Part shown: positions 47,772-57,599 of the stretch, in pieces | Layout of the letters: the number at the start of each line of letters is the position of its first letter | Numbering within the stretch: position 1 is the first letter of the stretch | Assembly: GCF_000768675.1 (NCBI RefSeq) | Contig: NZ_AVPI01000001.1 | Coordinates: 248,001-312,000 of the forward strand | Reading direction: 5' to 3' | DNA from: Knoellia flava TL1 | GTDB lineage: Bacteria > Actinomycetota > Actinomycetes > Actinomycetales > Dermatophilaceae | Length of the DNA: 64,000 nucleotides | The notes under the pieces: generated by a model | The model's database searches: none | Told to the model about the DNA's origin: nothing | The model's input: the letters and a program-made list of their open reading frames with translations, nothing else | Made by a program: the position numbers and the translations under genes

Positions 47772-47882
47772 AAGGTGAACGAACCCCTTTGGCCGGGACA
47801 CCGCACCCGGGTTCGGGGTCCTGCGCACTGAGCCTGTGGACAAACGGGACGTGCCTGCGCCTGGGCGCGCCATCGTGTGGCC

Positions 47883-48443
47883 ATGACCTCGAACTCCGAT
47901 CCCACGACGGCACGCGACATCCTGCGACTGGCGCGTCGACGACAGCGCCTCACCCAGGCGGAGCTCGCCGAGCGGGCGGGGGTCAGCCAGACGGTGATCG
48001 CCCGATACGAGTCCCGGCGCCAGCAACCCACCGTCGGGGCCCTGCAGCGTCTCGTCGCGGCCTGCGGCTACACGTTGGAGTGGAGCCTCCGGCATGCACC
48101 CGACGAGGCCGCCGCAGCGACCGGTGACACAAGGTTTCCGGGGCCGATCGGGCGGCGTCTCGTCGGTGAGCTCGACACCGTCTTCGCGGCGCTCGATGCT
48201 TTGGGCGCGACCGATGCTCACATCCACGGTGGGGTGGCCGACGGTTCCGAGGGTGTCGGCTGTCCCGTGCTCATCGGGGTGTGCCTGCCGCCGGACGTCG
48301 ACGTCGTCTTGGTGATGGCGGCCGCAGGGCGCATCGGGCTCGCCATCGGCGCCCACGTCACCATCGTTCCGCACGCCAGGGTGGCGGACTACGGCTTCGA
48401 CGACGAGGGTGTGCCGCTCACTCCGCTGCGGAGGGCGTCGTGA
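47883..48443 (+). CDS. XRE helix-turn-helix fused to a degenerate nucleotidyltransferase (MNT) domain
   Basis: 186 residues from ATG 47883 (GTG 47877 possible). HTH domain (about 10-65) has [29 protein letters not shown]. The C-terminal half (about 90-186) has the MNT fold: [15 protein letters not shown], then [18 protein letters not shown] and [16 protein letters not shown]. The catalytic GS...DxD is lost (GG, and no Asp pair in CPVLIGV). The wild-type version resembles the antitoxin/NTase of HEPN-MNT pairs. No HEPN partner is adjacent. Confidence 0.72.
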   Translation: MTSNSDPTTARDILRLARRRQRLTQAELAERAGVSQTVIARYESRRQQPTVGALQRLVAACGYTLEWSLRHAPDEAAAATGDTRFPGPIGRRLVGELDTVFAALDALGATDAHIHGGVADGSEGVGCPVLIGVCLPPDVDVVLVMAAAGRIGLAIGAHVTIVPHARVADYGFDDEGVPLTPLRRAS

Positions 48444-49620
48444 CCAGGGTCCGTGCAATGGGGACGCCCGCCCGGTAGGCAAGGTGCAGGTGGCTGGGCG
48501 CGTCGAGCACGGCGAGGTCCGCAGGTCCGCCGACGGCGATCCGCCCGACGTCGTCGCGCCGGAGGCTGGCGGCCGAGCCGCGCGTCGCCGCCCACACCGC
48601 CTCCCCAGGCGTCATCCCCATCTCGCGCACGGCGAGGGCGATGACGAAGGGCATCGAGCTCGAGTAGCACGTGCCCGGGTTGCAGTCGGTCGCGAGCGCG
48701 ACGGAGACACCGGCGTCGAGAAGCCGACGGGCGTCCGGATAGGGCGACCGGGTCGAGAACTCGACGCCGGGCAGCAGCGTGGCCACCGTCGTGCCGGCGG
48801 CATCGACGAGCGCGTCGACGTCGGCGTCGTCGAGGAAGGTGCAGTGGTCGACGCTCGCGGCACCGAGTTCCACGGCCAGCTGCACGCCCGGCCCCGGGCC
48901 CAGCTGGTTGCCGTGGACCCGCAGCCCGAGCCCGGCGTCGCGGGCCGCGACGAGGACCGCGCGCGACTCCTCCTCGGTGAAGGCGTGCGGCGAGTTCGGC
49001 TCGCAGAAGACGTCGGCCCACCTCGCGTGCGGTGCGCACGCGTCGAGCATCGGCCCGGTCACGAGCTCGACGTATGCCGCCCGCTCACCACGCGCCTCCG
49101 GCGGCACGACGTGCGCACCGAGGAACGTCGTCTCCGGCGTGAGCTCGCGGGCGATGCGCAGCGATCTGGCTTCGTCCGCGACGGTGAGGCCGTAACCGCC
49201 CTTGATCTCGACGGTCGTCGTGCCCTGGGCCCGCATCTCGGCGACCCGGCGCCGGACGAGCTCCCGCAGCCGGTCGTCGTCGGCGGCTCGTGTGGCCGCC
49301 ACCGACACCCCGATGCCGCCGCCGTCGTAGCGCTCCCCCGTCATCCGGGCGGCGAACTCGGCGGCCCGGTCGCCGTCGAAGACGAGGTGGCTGTGGCTGT
49401 CGACGAACCCGGGGAGGACGGCGCGGCCCTCGAGGTCGAGACGCCGGTCGGCGGCGGGGGCATCGGCGGCTGGGCCGAGCCAGGCGACGCGGCCGTCCTC
49501 GACGACGAGCGCGGCGTCGCGCACGATCCCGAGATCGCGGTCGCGCGGCTCGGCGACGCAGGTGACGAGCTCCCCGATCCCGGTGACGAGCGTCGCGCCC
49601 GCGGCTGGGGCAGCCGTCAC
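48418..49620 (-). CDS. hutI: Imidazolonepropionase
   Basis: 400 residues from GTG 49620, overlapping the hutF stop by 4 bases. Metal-dependent amidohydrolase: SHSHLVFDG (two His ligands), [27 protein letters not shown], and the metal Asp region [15 protein letters not shown]. It opens imidazolonepropionate to N-formimino-L-glutamate, step 3 of histidine breakdown. It is the last gene of the M20-hutF-hutI operon and overlaps the XRE-MNT gene by 26 bases. Confidence 0.95.
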   Translation of the reverse strand: MTAAPAAGATLVTGIGELVTCVAEPRDRDLGIVRDAALVVEDGRVAWLGPAADAPAADRRLDLEGRAVLPGFVDSHSHLVFDGDRAAEFAARMTGERYDGGGIGVSVAATRAADDDRLRELVRRRVAEMRAQGTTTVEIKGGYGLTVADEARSLRIARELTPETTFLGAHVVPPEARGERAAYVELVTGPMLDACAPHARWADVFCEPNSPHAFTEEESRAVLVAARDAGLGLRVHGNQLGPGPGVQLAVELGAASVDHCTFLDDADVDALVDAAGTTVATLLPGVEFSTRSPYPDARRLLDAGVSVALATDCNPGTCYSSSMPFVIALAVREMGMTPGEAVWAATRGSAASLRRDDVGRIAVGGPADLAVLDAPSHLHLAYRAGVPIARTLVTTPSAAE

Positions 49621-50939
49621 GAGGACCTCCGGACGGCCTCGATGGACTCAGCGACGACGTCGTCGACCGGGCCCAGCGGGTGCACCCCGCCCGAGAGCAC
49701 CCGGCGGCCGGCGACGACGACGTCGGTGACGTCGGCCCCGGTGGCAGCGAAGACCGCCTGGCCCAGCGCGACACCGCCCGTGCGGCGGCTGTCGGTGCGG
49801 ATGGCGACGAAGTCGGCGAGCGAGCCCACGGCAATCCGGCCGCCGTCCCAGCCGAGGCTGCGGTAGCCGTTCGCCGTCGCCATCTCGAGCAGCCCGGAGA
49901 GGGGGAACCGCCCCCGCTCGTGGCTCTTGAGCCGCTCGTGCATCTCGATGCCGCGGATCTCCTCGAACGGGTCGATGACGGCGTGCTGGTCCGAGCCGAG
50001 GCTGAGCGGCACGCCCCGCTCGGCGAGCTCGCACCCCGGCCCGATGCCGTCGGCGAGGTCGCGCTCGGTCGTCGGGCAGAAGCAGGCTCCCGCGCCCGAC
50101 CGCCCCATGAGCTCGAGGTCGTCCTCGGACAGGTGCGTCGCGTGGACCGCGGTGAACCGCTCCCCGAGCATCCCGGCGTCGGTGAGGTGCTCGACCGGGC
50201 TGGCGCCGTAGACCATCTGGGTCGCGAGGTTCTCGGCGATCTGCTCGCTCACGTGGGCGTGCACCGGCCGGTCGCCGACGACGGTGGCGAACTCGGCGAG
50301 CTGCTCACCCGTGAGGGCGCGCACCGAGTGCGCGGCGGCACCGATCCGCACGAGGTCGCTGTCGCGCAGCGCTTCCACGCGCTCCGCCCACGCCTGCACC
50401 GAGCCGTCGGAGAAGCGGGTCTGCACCTCGTCGAGCGGCAGGTGGCCGTCGGCGGAGAGCCCGCCGGTGAGGTAGCACGTGTCGAGGAGCGTGATGCGGA
50501 TCCCCGCCTCGGCGGCGGCGGCGATGAGCGCCTCACCCATGGCGTTGGGGTCGTCGTAGGGCTTCCCGCCGGGCTGGTGGTGGAGGTAGTGGAACTCGCC
50601 GACGACGGTGTAGCCGGCAGCCACCATCTCGACGAACACCCCTCTCGCGAGGGCGAAGTAGGTGTCCGGCGTGAGGCGCGAGGTCACGGCATACATCTGG
50701 TCCCGCCACGACCAGAAGTTGCCGCCGTCCGCGTGGGTGCGCCCACGCAGCATCCGGTGGAAGGCGTGGCTGTGCGCGTTGGCGAAGCCGGGGAGGACGA
50801 GCCCACGCAGGCGGACGTCCCCGTCGCCCGGCTTGGTCTCGGACGTGACCTCGGTGATGCGTCCACCCTCGACGACGACCCGCACGCCGCGGTGCATCCT
50901 GTCGGGGAGCTGGGCGTGCTCGCACCAGTAGGTCGTCAC
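49617..50939 (-). CDS. hutF: Formimidoylglutamate deiminase
   Basis: 440 residues from GTG 50939. Amidohydrolase motifs: [28 protein letters not shown], and [13 protein letters not shown], the HutF/guanine deaminase-like group. Converts N-formimino-L-glutamate to N-formyl-L-glutamate and ammonia. GTGA overlaps on both sides place it in the middle of the operon. Confidence 0.94.
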   Translation of the reverse strand: MTTYWCEHAQLPDRMHRGVRVVVEGGRITEVTSETKPGDGDVRLRGLVLPGFANAHSHAFHRMLRGRTHADGGNFWSWRDQMYAVTSRLTPDTYFALARGVFVEMVAAGYTVVGEFHYLHHQPGGKPYDDPNAMGEALIAAAAEAGIRITLLDTCYLTGGLSADGHLPLDEVQTRFSDGSVQAWAERVEALRDSDLVRIGAAAHSVRALTGEQLAEFATVVGDRPVHAHVSEQIAENLATQMVYGASPVEHLTDAGMLGERFTAVHATHLSEDDLELMGRSGAGACFCPTTERDLADGIGPGCELAERGVPLSLGSDQHAVIDPFEEIRGIEMHERLKSHERGRFPLSGLLEMATANGYRSLGWDGGRIAVGSLADFVAIRTDSRRTGGVALGQAVFAATGADVTDVVVAGRRVLSGGVHPLGPVDDVVAESIEAVRRSS

Positions 50940-52150
50940 GCGCGTGCTCCCGCCAGGTCGGTGAGGACGGTCGTGAGCGCCTCGACGCCGGCAAGGCAGT
51001 CCTCGGACGTCGCGAACTCCTCGGGTGAGTGCGAGACGCCGGTCGGGTTGCGCACGAAGAGCATCGCGCTGGGGACGCCGGCGTTGGCGAGGATCCCCGC
51101 GTCGTGCCCCGCCCCGGTCCCGATGACGGGTATGCCGCCGAGCCGGGTCGCGATCCTGCGCGCCAGTCCCGGGTCGAAGGGCGTCGAGCCGGTCCAGGAG
51201 TCCTCCACCACGAGGCCGCCGAACTCGTCGACGACGTCCGTGACGTCGGCGACGACGCGACGGACGGCGTCCTCGTCGGCGCCGCGCGCGTCGAGCCATC
51301 CGGTGACCTCGCTCGGGATCGCGTTGACCCCGCCCGGGGTGACGGCGACCTTGCCGACCGTCGCGACGCAGCCGTGCTCCTCGGCGGCCCGGCGTGCGGC
51401 GATGACGGCGGCAGCGAAGCCGAGCATGGCGTCGTCGCGGTCCTCGAGCCGCGTCGTCCCGGCGTGGTTGGCCTCGCCGAGGGTGCGGATGCGCCAGCGG
51501 CCGTGAGGCCAGATGTCGCTGCCCACGGCGAGGGGGGTGTCGGTGTCGAGGGTGGAGAGGTGGCGGCCCTGCTCGACGTGGAGCTCGACGAAGGTGCCGA
51601 CCCGCCGCACCGTCTCGGAGTCGGGTCCGAGCTCGTCCGGGTCGCGGCCGGCGGCCTTCAGCGCCTCGGCCATCGAGGTGCCGTCGGCGTCGGTGAGCGA
51701 GCGCGCCCGGTCGGCAGTCATCGCTCCGGTGAGCACGCGGGACCCCGAGCAGGCCACCCCGAAGCGGGCGCCCTCCTCGTCGACGAAGTTGACGATGCCG
51801 ATGGGGCGGTCGGGCTCGAAGCCGCTGTCGCGCAGCGCATCCAGAGCGGCGAACGCCGAGACGACGCCGAGCGGTCCGTCGAACGCACCACCGTCGGGCA
51901 CGGAGTCGAGGTGCGAGCCGGTGACGATGCCCGGCCGGCCCGCCGCGAGCGCGGCGTCCGGGTCGCCCCACCACGCCCATTGGTTGCCGACGCGGTCGAC
52001 GGTGAGGTCGAGACCACGCCGCTGCGCCTCGGCCGCGAACCACTCGCGCAGGGTGTCGTCCTCGCGGGTCCAGGCGAAGCGGGAGTAGCCACCCGAGCGG
52101 GCGTCACGGCCGACCGGCGTGAGGTCTCGCCACATCGAGCTGAAGGTCAC
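50936..52150 (-). CDS. M20 amidohydrolase (allantoate/N-carbamoyl amino acid hydrolase type), likely last hut step
   Basis: 404 residues from GTG 52150, preceded by a very strong AAGGAGGAGG. M20 features: GSHLDSVPDGGAFDGPLG (metal His and Asp), the EEGARFGVAC acid/base, ELHVEQG, NHAGTTRL and GAGHDAGI. Annotated by homology as allantoate amidohydrolase, but no purine-degradation gene is near. Within the hutF-hutI operon it most plausibly cleaves N-formyl-L-glutamate, the job of HutG, which is otherwise missing. That role is inferred. Confidence 0.85.
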   Translation of the reverse strand: MTFSSMWRDLTPVGRDARSGGYSRFAWTREDDTLREWFAAEAQRRGLDLTVDRVGNQWAWWGDPDAALAAGRPGIVTGSHLDSVPDGGAFDGPLGVVSAFAALDALRDSGFEPDRPIGIVNFVDEEGARFGVACSGSRVLTGAMTADRARSLTDADGTSMAEALKAAGRDPDELGPDSETVRRVGTFVELHVEQGRHLSTLDTDTPLAVGSDIWPHGRWRIRTLGEANHAGTTRLEDRDDAMLGFAAAVIAARRAAEEHGCVATVGKVAVTPGGVNAIPSEVTGWLDARGADEDAVRRVVADVTDVVDEFGGLVVEDSWTGSTPFDPGLARRIATRLGGIPVIGTGAGHDAGILANAGVPSAMLFVRNPTGVSHSPEEFATSEDCLAGVEALTTVLTDLAGARA

Positions 52151-52301
52151 CGCTTCCTCCTCCTTCCTCGTCGTCGGCTCACGGCCCCATTCCACACCCG
52201 GTCCGTGCCCCGGCGCGCGACGCAGAGCCGAATCGGTGTCTGACATGCCAGACCCTGCTGTGCGCGTGGGGCGTACCCGCAGACGCTGCCCCGCCGAACC
52301 C

Positions 52302-52307
52302 TAGAGT
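52302..52307 (+). promoter_or_regulatory. Candidate -10 box, leaderless ybaK
   Basis: TAGAGT with 6 bases to the ATG at 52314; no ribosome-binding site between them. Confidence 0.4.
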
Positions 52308-52313
52308 CGGTGC

Positions 52314-52814
52314 ATGAGCGACACCGACAGCGCGCACCCCGAGTCCGACGGCGCCCGGCGCGCCCGCGAGGCACTCGAGGCGAGCGGCATCGAGCACCGC
52401 ATCCTCGTCTCGACCGTTCCGGCGCGCTCGCTGGCGGAGGCGGCCGAGCAGCGGGGCATCGAGCCGCGCGACATCGTCAAGTCGCTCGTCGTGCGGCGCG
52501 GGTCGGGCGACTACGTCTTCGTGCTCGTCCCCGGCGACCGCGAGATCTCGTGGCCCAAGCTGCGCGCCCACCTCGGTGTCAACCGGCTGTCGATGCCGCC
52601 GGCCGACAAGGCCAAGGAGGCGACGGGCTACGAGCGCGGGACGATCACGCCGTTCGGCTCGACCACCGCGTGGCCGGTCATCGCCGACGCGACCGTGCCC
52701 GGCCGGACGATCTCGATGGGCGCCGGAGCGCACGGGACGTCCGTGACCGTGGCCGCCGACGACGTCGTGTCCGTCCTCGGCGCCGAGGTCGTCGACGTCA
52801 CCGACCCGGCGTGA
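52314..52814 (+). CDS. ybaK: YbaK/EbsC-family aminoacyl-tRNA deacylase
   Basis: 166 residues, the family's usual length. YbaK fold with ARSLAEAAEQRGI, DIVKSLVVRRGSGDYVFVLVPGDREIS containing the catalytic Lys of the KSL motif, and GTITPFGS near 105 and ISMGAGAHGTSV near 135. Hydrolyses mischarged Cys-tRNA(Pro) or related species. ATG 52314 has a -10 box 6 bases upstream. The gene sits between the two hut blocks. Confidence 0.9.
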   Translation: MSDTDSAHPESDGARRAREALEASGIEHRILVSTVPARSLAEAAEQRGIEPRDIVKSLVVRRGSGDYVFVLVPGDREISWPKLRAHLGVNRLSMPPADKAKEATGYERGTITPFGSTTAWPVIADATVPGRTISMGAGAHGTSVTVAADDVVSVLGAEVVDVTDPA

Positions 52815-52819
52815 AACCT

Positions 52820-52895
52820 CGACATATTGCCCGTTCGGGCGCCGACTGAGGTCGGCGCACCGGAGCTGGAACTCGCCGAAGGGGGCAATAAGTCG
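52820..52895. terminator. Shared terminator of ybaK and EF-G2 genes
   Basis: Outer arms 52820-52832 and 52883-52895 (one mismatch), inner perfect hairpin GCGCCGAC-TGAG-GTCGGCGC at 52839-52858. It lies in the 86-base gap between convergent stops, so it can serve both directions. Confidence 0.7.
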
Positions 52896-52900
52896 GGTGG

Positions 52901-54970
52901 TCAGCGGGTTCCGGCGACGACGTCCTTGACGAGCTGCGGCGGCAGGTAGTCGTAGCGGGCGAACGCCCTGCGGAAGGTGCCGGTGCCGTGGGACACCGAG
53001 CGCAGGTCGATGGGGTAGCGCGAGAGCTCGAGCGCCGGCACCTCCGCGTGGATGACGGTGCGGCCCTCGTGCTCCGACGGCTCGGTGCCGTGGACCTGGC
53101 CGCGGCGGCCACGCAGGTCGGCGAGCACCGAACCCACCGAGGCGTCGGCCACGTCGATGTCGACGGCGTCGATCGGCTCGAGCATCGCGACCGTCGTCTC
53201 GTTCGCGGCCTGCCGCAGTGCGAGCCCGGCGGCGGTCTGGAAGGCCATGTCCGACGAGTCCACGGAGTGCGCCTTGCCGTCGACGAGCGTGACCCGGACG
53301 TCCACGGTGGGGTAGCCCGCGAGCACACCCTTGTCGAGCTGGGCCCGGGCGCCCTTCTCGACCGAGGCGATGAACTGGCGCGGCACGGCTCCGCCGACGA
53401 CCTTGTCGACGAACTCGATGCCGGACCCCCGGGGCAGCGGCTCGACCTTGAGCTGGCACACGGCGTACTGCCCGTGACCACCGGACTGCTTGACCTGCCG
53501 GCCCTGGACCTCGCACTCGCGCACGAACGTCTCGCGCAGCGCCGTCCGCAGCGGCTCAGCCTCGACCGCGACGTGGTGGCGCTCCTCGAGCGACTGGGTG
53601 AGGAGCGCGACGTGCGCCGGCCCCATCGCCCAGATGACGACCTGGTGGGTCTCGGCGTCGAGGACGAGCCGCATCGTCACGTCCTCAGAGACGAGGGACT
53701 GCAGGACGGTGGCCAGCTTGTCCTCGTCGCCCTTGCTCTTCGCGTGGATCGCGACGGGCAGCAGCGGTTCGGGCAGCACCCACGGCTCGACGAGGGCGGG
53801 CCGGGACGGCGACGACAGCGTGTCGGTCGTCTCCGCGACGGCGAGCCGGGCCACGACGACGAGGTCCCCGGCGATCGCGTACGACTTCGGTCGCAGGTCG
53901 TCGCCGAGCGGGGCCGACAGCGCCCCGACGCGGTCGAGGTCGTCGTCGTGGTCGCGGTGGCCGCCGATCTCCTCGCCCGCGAACTGCTGCAGGTGGCCCG
54001 AGACGTGCACCGGGTCGTCGGGGCGCAGCGTCCCCGAGAAGACCCGCACGAGCGACTGGCGCCCCACGAAGGGGTCGGTCGTCGTGCGCACGACCTCGGC
54101 GACGAGGGGCCCGTCGGGATCGCACGACAACGCGCCGAAGTCTCCCCCGTTGGTGCGGTAGACCGTCGGCAACGCGGCGTCGGCCGGCGAGGGCAGGCCG
54201 TGCTCGACGAGGTTGAGCACCTCGTCGAGCCCGATGCCGCTCGTCGCGTGGGTCGGCAGCACCGGGAAGAAGCGCCCTGTCGCCACCGCGGTGTGCAGGT
54301 CCTCGCGCAGGGTCGCGGCGTCGACCTCCTCACCGTCGAGGTAGCGCTCGAGCAGCGTGTCGTCCTCGGACTCCTCGATGATCGCCTCGACGACGTGGCC
54401 GCGCCTTGCGAGCACCTCCTCGGTGGCATCGGCACCGGCGCCGAGCAGGTCGACGAGGCCGGTGACGGTCGTCGCCGGGCCGTCCGGCTGCACCGGGAGC
54501 GCCAGCGGTTGGGCGTCCCCGAAGACGCGCCGGCACGTCTCGACGGTCTCGTCGAAGTCCGCCCGCGCCTGCTCGAGCCGCGTCACGACGATCGCACGCG
54601 GCATACCGACGGTCGCGCACTCGCGCCACAGCATCTTCGTCGCCTCGTCGACGCCGTCCGCCCCCGAGACGACGAAGAGGGCGGCATCCGCCGCCCTCAG
54701 CCCTGCTCGCACCTCACCGACGAAGTCGGGGTTCCCCGGCGTGTCGACGAGGTTGACCACCACCTCCCCGCTCGCGAAGCTGGCCGCCACGAGCCCGGTC
54801 GACGACGAGCGCTCGCCCTCCCTCGGGCGCCGACCCTCCACGCGGGCCGCGACGAGGTGCTCGAAGAGCGTGCTCTTGCCCGCTCCCGGTGGTCCGACGA
54901 GGACGACGTTGCGGATCTGCTGCGGGCTGCTGGGGGCTGGGGCCTCGTCGCCACCTGACGCGCGGTTCAT
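52901..54970 (-). CDS. fusA2: Elongation factor G-like protein (EF-G2/FusA2)
   Basis: 689 residues from ATG 54970. G1 GPPGAGKST, G3 VDTPGNPDF, but G4 reads TRLEQ where TKxD/NKxD is usual, and no classical switch I Thr is evident. Domains II-V follow; domain IV VKQSGGHGQYAVCQLKVEP and domain V with SVGSVLADLRGRRGQVHG. EF-G2 paralogues of actinobacteria (M. tuberculosis Rv0120c, M. smegmatis) bind GTP weakly or lack translocase activity and have no firm role. Convergent to ybaK. Confidence 0.9.
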   Translation of the reverse strand: MNRASGGDEAPAPSSPQQIRNVVLVGPPGAGKSTLFEHLVAARVEGRRPREGERSSSTGLVAASFASGEVVVNLVDTPGNPDFVGEVRAGLRAADAALFVVSGADGVDEATKMLWRECATVGMPRAIVVTRLEQARADFDETVETCRRVFGDAQPLALPVQPDGPATTVTGLVDLLGAGADATEEVLARRGHVVEAIIEESEDDTLLERYLDGEEVDAATLREDLHTAVATGRFFPVLPTHATSGIGLDEVLNLVEHGLPSPADAALPTVYRTNGGDFGALSCDPDGPLVAEVVRTTTDPFVGRQSLVRVFSGTLRPDDPVHVSGHLQQFAGEEIGGHRDHDDDLDRVGALSAPLGDDLRPKSYAIAGDLVVVARLAVAETTDTLSSPSRPALVEPWVLPEPLLPVAIHAKSKGDEDKLATVLQSLVSEDVTMRLVLDAETHQVVIWAMGPAHVALLTQSLEERHHVAVEAEPLRTALRETFVRECEVQGRQVKQSGGHGQYAVCQLKVEPLPRGSGIEFVDKVVGGAVPRQFIASVEKGARAQLDKGVLAGYPTVDVRVTLVDGKAHSVDSSDMAFQTAAGLALRQAANETTVAMLEPIDAVDIDVADASVGSVLADLRGRRGQVHGTEPSEHEGRTVIHAEVPALELSRYPIDLRSVSHGTGTFRRAFARYDYLPPQLVKDVVAGTR

Positions 54971-55114
54971 GTCCACACTGTGCTCCCGCGCCGGGGGGCC
55001 GCACAAGGCTTTCGCGAACCCTGACAGCCCGTATGCCGGCCTCTCCCCTCCGTTCCCCGCGAGGCGTAGCGTCGGAAGGACGCACCTGCACGACACCGCA
55101 GCGACGGAGCAGCG

Positions 55115-55780
55115 ATGAGAGGAACCCCGAACCCGGTGGTGGACCGGGTCGCCGGCTGGCTCGACGGGTCGAACCCGCGCGCCACGCGACGCTTCGGATG
55201 GGCCGCCGTCGCCGCTGTCGCCCTCGCCCTCGCCTGGCCGTTCTCGGCGTCCGACGGAGTGGCGCCCCACGCGGCTGGCCCGGCGAGTGACGTGGGGACG
55301 GCTCCGACCGCTGTCGTCCCGAGGGCGCCGGAGTGCTGGCCCGAGTCCGGTCGGGCGAGCACCCGGCCGCCCGGCCTGGCAGCGGTCTCGACCAGCCCCG
55401 TGGACCCGAACGACGTCGTGGAGTCGACGCGGTGGGGTCGGCTCGGAAGCAGGGGTCTCTGGGGGGTGGCCGCCGTCGCCGAGTGCAACGTCGTGCGGCT
55501 CGACGCCGTCTGGTTCGAGCCCGGCGGGCGCAAGCAGCGCCACCGGATCGACGGCTCCGGCCCGGCCGCCACCGGGGTCGTCGCCGACGGGCTCGACGGC
55601 GCGATCGCGATCTACTCCGTCGGTGTCGACGGGACCGGGCGGCTGGCCGCCCGGCTCCACATCAGCACCGACTGGGGCCGCACGTGGCAGCAGCGCGAGG
55701 TGCCGGCGTCGGCCGAGCCCGACGTGCGGGCCGGCCAGCTCCCGGCCCAGTGGGAGCGCTGGCGAGTCCTCGACGGCTGA
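55115..55780 (+). CDS. Membrane-anchored protein with a BNR/Asp-box-like motif
   Basis: 221 residues. An N-terminal cytoplasmic stretch with one membrane helix (about 27-43) and an external beta-rich domain; HISTDWGRTWQQREVP fits the Asp-box (S-x-D-x-G-x-x-W) seen in sialidases and related propellers. Two Cys (PECWPE, AECNVV) could pair. Function unknown. Sits between fusA2 and hutU. Confidence 0.65.
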   Translation: MRGTPNPVVDRVAGWLDGSNPRATRRFGWAAVAAVALALAWPFSASDGVAPHAAGPASDVGTAPTAVVPRAPECWPESGRASTRPPGLAAVSTSPVDPNDVVESTRWGRLGSRGLWGVAAVAECNVVRLDAVWFEPGGRKQRHRIDGSGPAATGVVADGLDGAIAIYSVGVDGTGRLAARLHISTDWGRTWQQREVPASAEPDVRAGQLPAQWERWRVLDG

Positions 55781-55826
55781 CGAGCGCAGGTCCCACGCTC
55801 TGCGTGGGCCGGCATACGGAGGAAAG

Positions 55827-55867
55827 GTTGAGGGTCCGGAGGGAAATGTTCCCTCCGGACCCTCAAC
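55827..55867. terminator. Shared terminator of the Asp-box gene and hutU
   Basis: Perfect 19-bp arms (55827-55845 and 55849-55867), 3-base loop ATG, between convergent stops at 55780 and 55904. No T-run. Confidence 0.78.
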
Positions 55868-55903
55868 GTTCCCTCATGGGGAGCACAAGCTGGGGCCAGC
55901 GGC

Positions 55904-57562
55904 TCAGTCCTCGCGCATCGGGATGCGCACGCCCTGCTCTGCGGCGGTCCGCTCGGCGATGTCGTAGCCGGCGTCGACGTGGCGGATGACGCCCATCGCC
56001 GGGTCGTTGGTGAGGACGCGGGCGAGCTTCTGCGCCGCCAGGTCGGTGCCGTCGGCGAGCGAGACCTGACCGGCGTGGATGGAGCGGCCCATGCCGACGC
56101 CGCCTCCGTGGTGGATCGAGACCCACGAGGCACCCGACGACGTGTTGACGAGTGCGTTGAGCAGCGGCCAGTCGGCGATGGCATCGGAGCCGTCGGCCAT
56201 CGCCTCGGTCTCGCGGTAGGGCGAGGCCACCGAGCCGGTGTCGAGGTGGTCGCGGCCGATGACGAGCGGTGCGCTCACCTCGCCGGTGCGGACGAGCTCG
56301 TTGAAGGCCAGGCCCGCCTTGTCGCGCTCACCCTGTCCGAGCCAGCAGATGCGAGCAGGCAGTCCCTGGAACGCGATCCGCTCCTGCGCACCCTTGATCC
56401 ACGTGTGCAGCCGCTCGTTGTCGGGGAAGAGGTCGAGCACCGCGCGGTCGGTCGCCGCGATGTCCCTCGGGTCGCCCGAGAGCGCCGCCCAGCGGAACGG
56501 GCCCTTGCCCTCGCAGAAGAGCGGGCGGATGTAGGCCGGGACGAAGCCGGGGAACTCGAACGCACGGTCGTAGCCGCCCTGCCGAGCCTCGTCGCGGATC
56601 GAGTTGCCGTAGTCGAAGACCTCCGCGCCGCCGTCCTGGAACTCGACCATCGCCTGCACCTGCTTGGCCATCGAGGCCCTGGCGCGGTCGGTGAACTCCT
56701 CGGGCTTCCTGTCGGCGAGCTCGTGCCACTCCTCGAGCGAGACCCCCTCGGGCAGGTAGGACAGCGGGTCGTGCGCAGACGTCTGGTCGGTGACGATGTC
56801 GATCGGCACGCCACGGCGCAGCAGCTCGGGGAAGACCTCCGCCGCGTTGCCGACGACACCGACGGACCAGCCGCGCCGCTCGTCCTTGGCGCGCAGCGCG
56901 AGCTCGACGGCCTCGTCGAGCGAGGACGCGACCTCGTCGAGGTAGCGGTGCTCGACCCGGCGCCGCAGCCGCGACTCGTCGACGTCGACGATGAGGCAGG
57001 CGCCGCCGTTGAGGGTGACCGCGAGCGGCTGCGCCCCGCCCATGCCGCCACAGCCCCCGGTGAGGGTGAGCGTGCCGGCGAGCGTCCCGCCGAACCGCTT
57101 CTCGGCGACCGCGGCGAACGTCTCGTAGGTGCCCTGGACGATGCCCTGCGTCCCGATGTAGATCCACGACCCGGCGGTCATCTGCCCGTACATCGTCAGC
57201 CCGAGCTGCTCGAGCCGGCGGAACTCCGGCCACGTCGCCCAGTCGCCGACGAGGTTGGAGTTGGCGATGAGCACGCGCGGCGCCCACTCGTGTGTCTGCA
57301 TGACGCCGACCGGCCGCCCCGACTGCACGAGCATCGTCTCGTCCTGCTTGAGCGTGCCCAGCGTACGCACCATCGCGTCGAAGGAGCGCCAGTCGCGCGC
57401 CGCCCGGCCGGTGCCGCCGTAGACGACGAGGTCGTCGGGTCGCTCGGCGACCTCGGGGTCGAGGTTGTTCATGAGCATCCGCAGCGGCGCCTCGGCACCC
57501 CAGTGGGTGGTCGAGGTCAGCGACGTGCCGCGCGGGGCGCGGACGGGACGAGCACCTTCCAT
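55904..57562 (-). CDS. hutU: Urocanate hydratase
   Basis: 552 residues from ATG 57562 with AAGGAG 8 bases upstream. NAD site [36 protein letters not shown] and the [15 protein letters not shown] stretch near the C-terminus are family hallmarks. Converts urocanate to imidazolonepropionate with tightly bound NAD+. 37 bases downstream of hutH; probably cotranscribed. Confidence 0.97.
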   Translation of the reverse strand: MEGARPVRAPRGTSLTSTTHWGAEAPLRMLMNNLDPEVAERPDDLVVYGGTGRAARDWRSFDAMVRTLGTLKQDETMLVQSGRPVGVMQTHEWAPRVLIANSNLVGDWATWPEFRRLEQLGLTMYGQMTAGSWIYIGTQGIVQGTYETFAAVAEKRFGGTLAGTLTLTGGCGGMGGAQPLAVTLNGGACLIVDVDESRLRRRVEHRYLDEVASSLDEAVELALRAKDERRGWSVGVVGNAAEVFPELLRRGVPIDIVTDQTSAHDPLSYLPEGVSLEEWHELADRKPEEFTDRARASMAKQVQAMVEFQDGGAEVFDYGNSIRDEARQGGYDRAFEFPGFVPAYIRPLFCEGKGPFRWAALSGDPRDIAATDRAVLDLFPDNERLHTWIKGAQERIAFQGLPARICWLGQGERDKAGLAFNELVRTGEVSAPLVIGRDHLDTGSVASPYRETEAMADGSDAIADWPLLNALVNTSSGASWVSIHHGGGVGMGRSIHAGQVSLADGTDLAAQKLARVLTNDPAMGVIRHVDAGYDIAERTAAEQGVRIPMRED

Positions 57563-57599
57563 GACGTTCTCCTTGACTGCGATTCGGTATGCCGGCTCG

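Noticed and set aside
52246-52337. Both neighbouring frames can begin with residues MSDTDSA, on opposite strands
   Set aside because: In the M20 gene this lies upstream of the strong ribosome-binding site and so outside the real protein. The similarity is a chance result of GC-rich sequence, not a duplicated gene.
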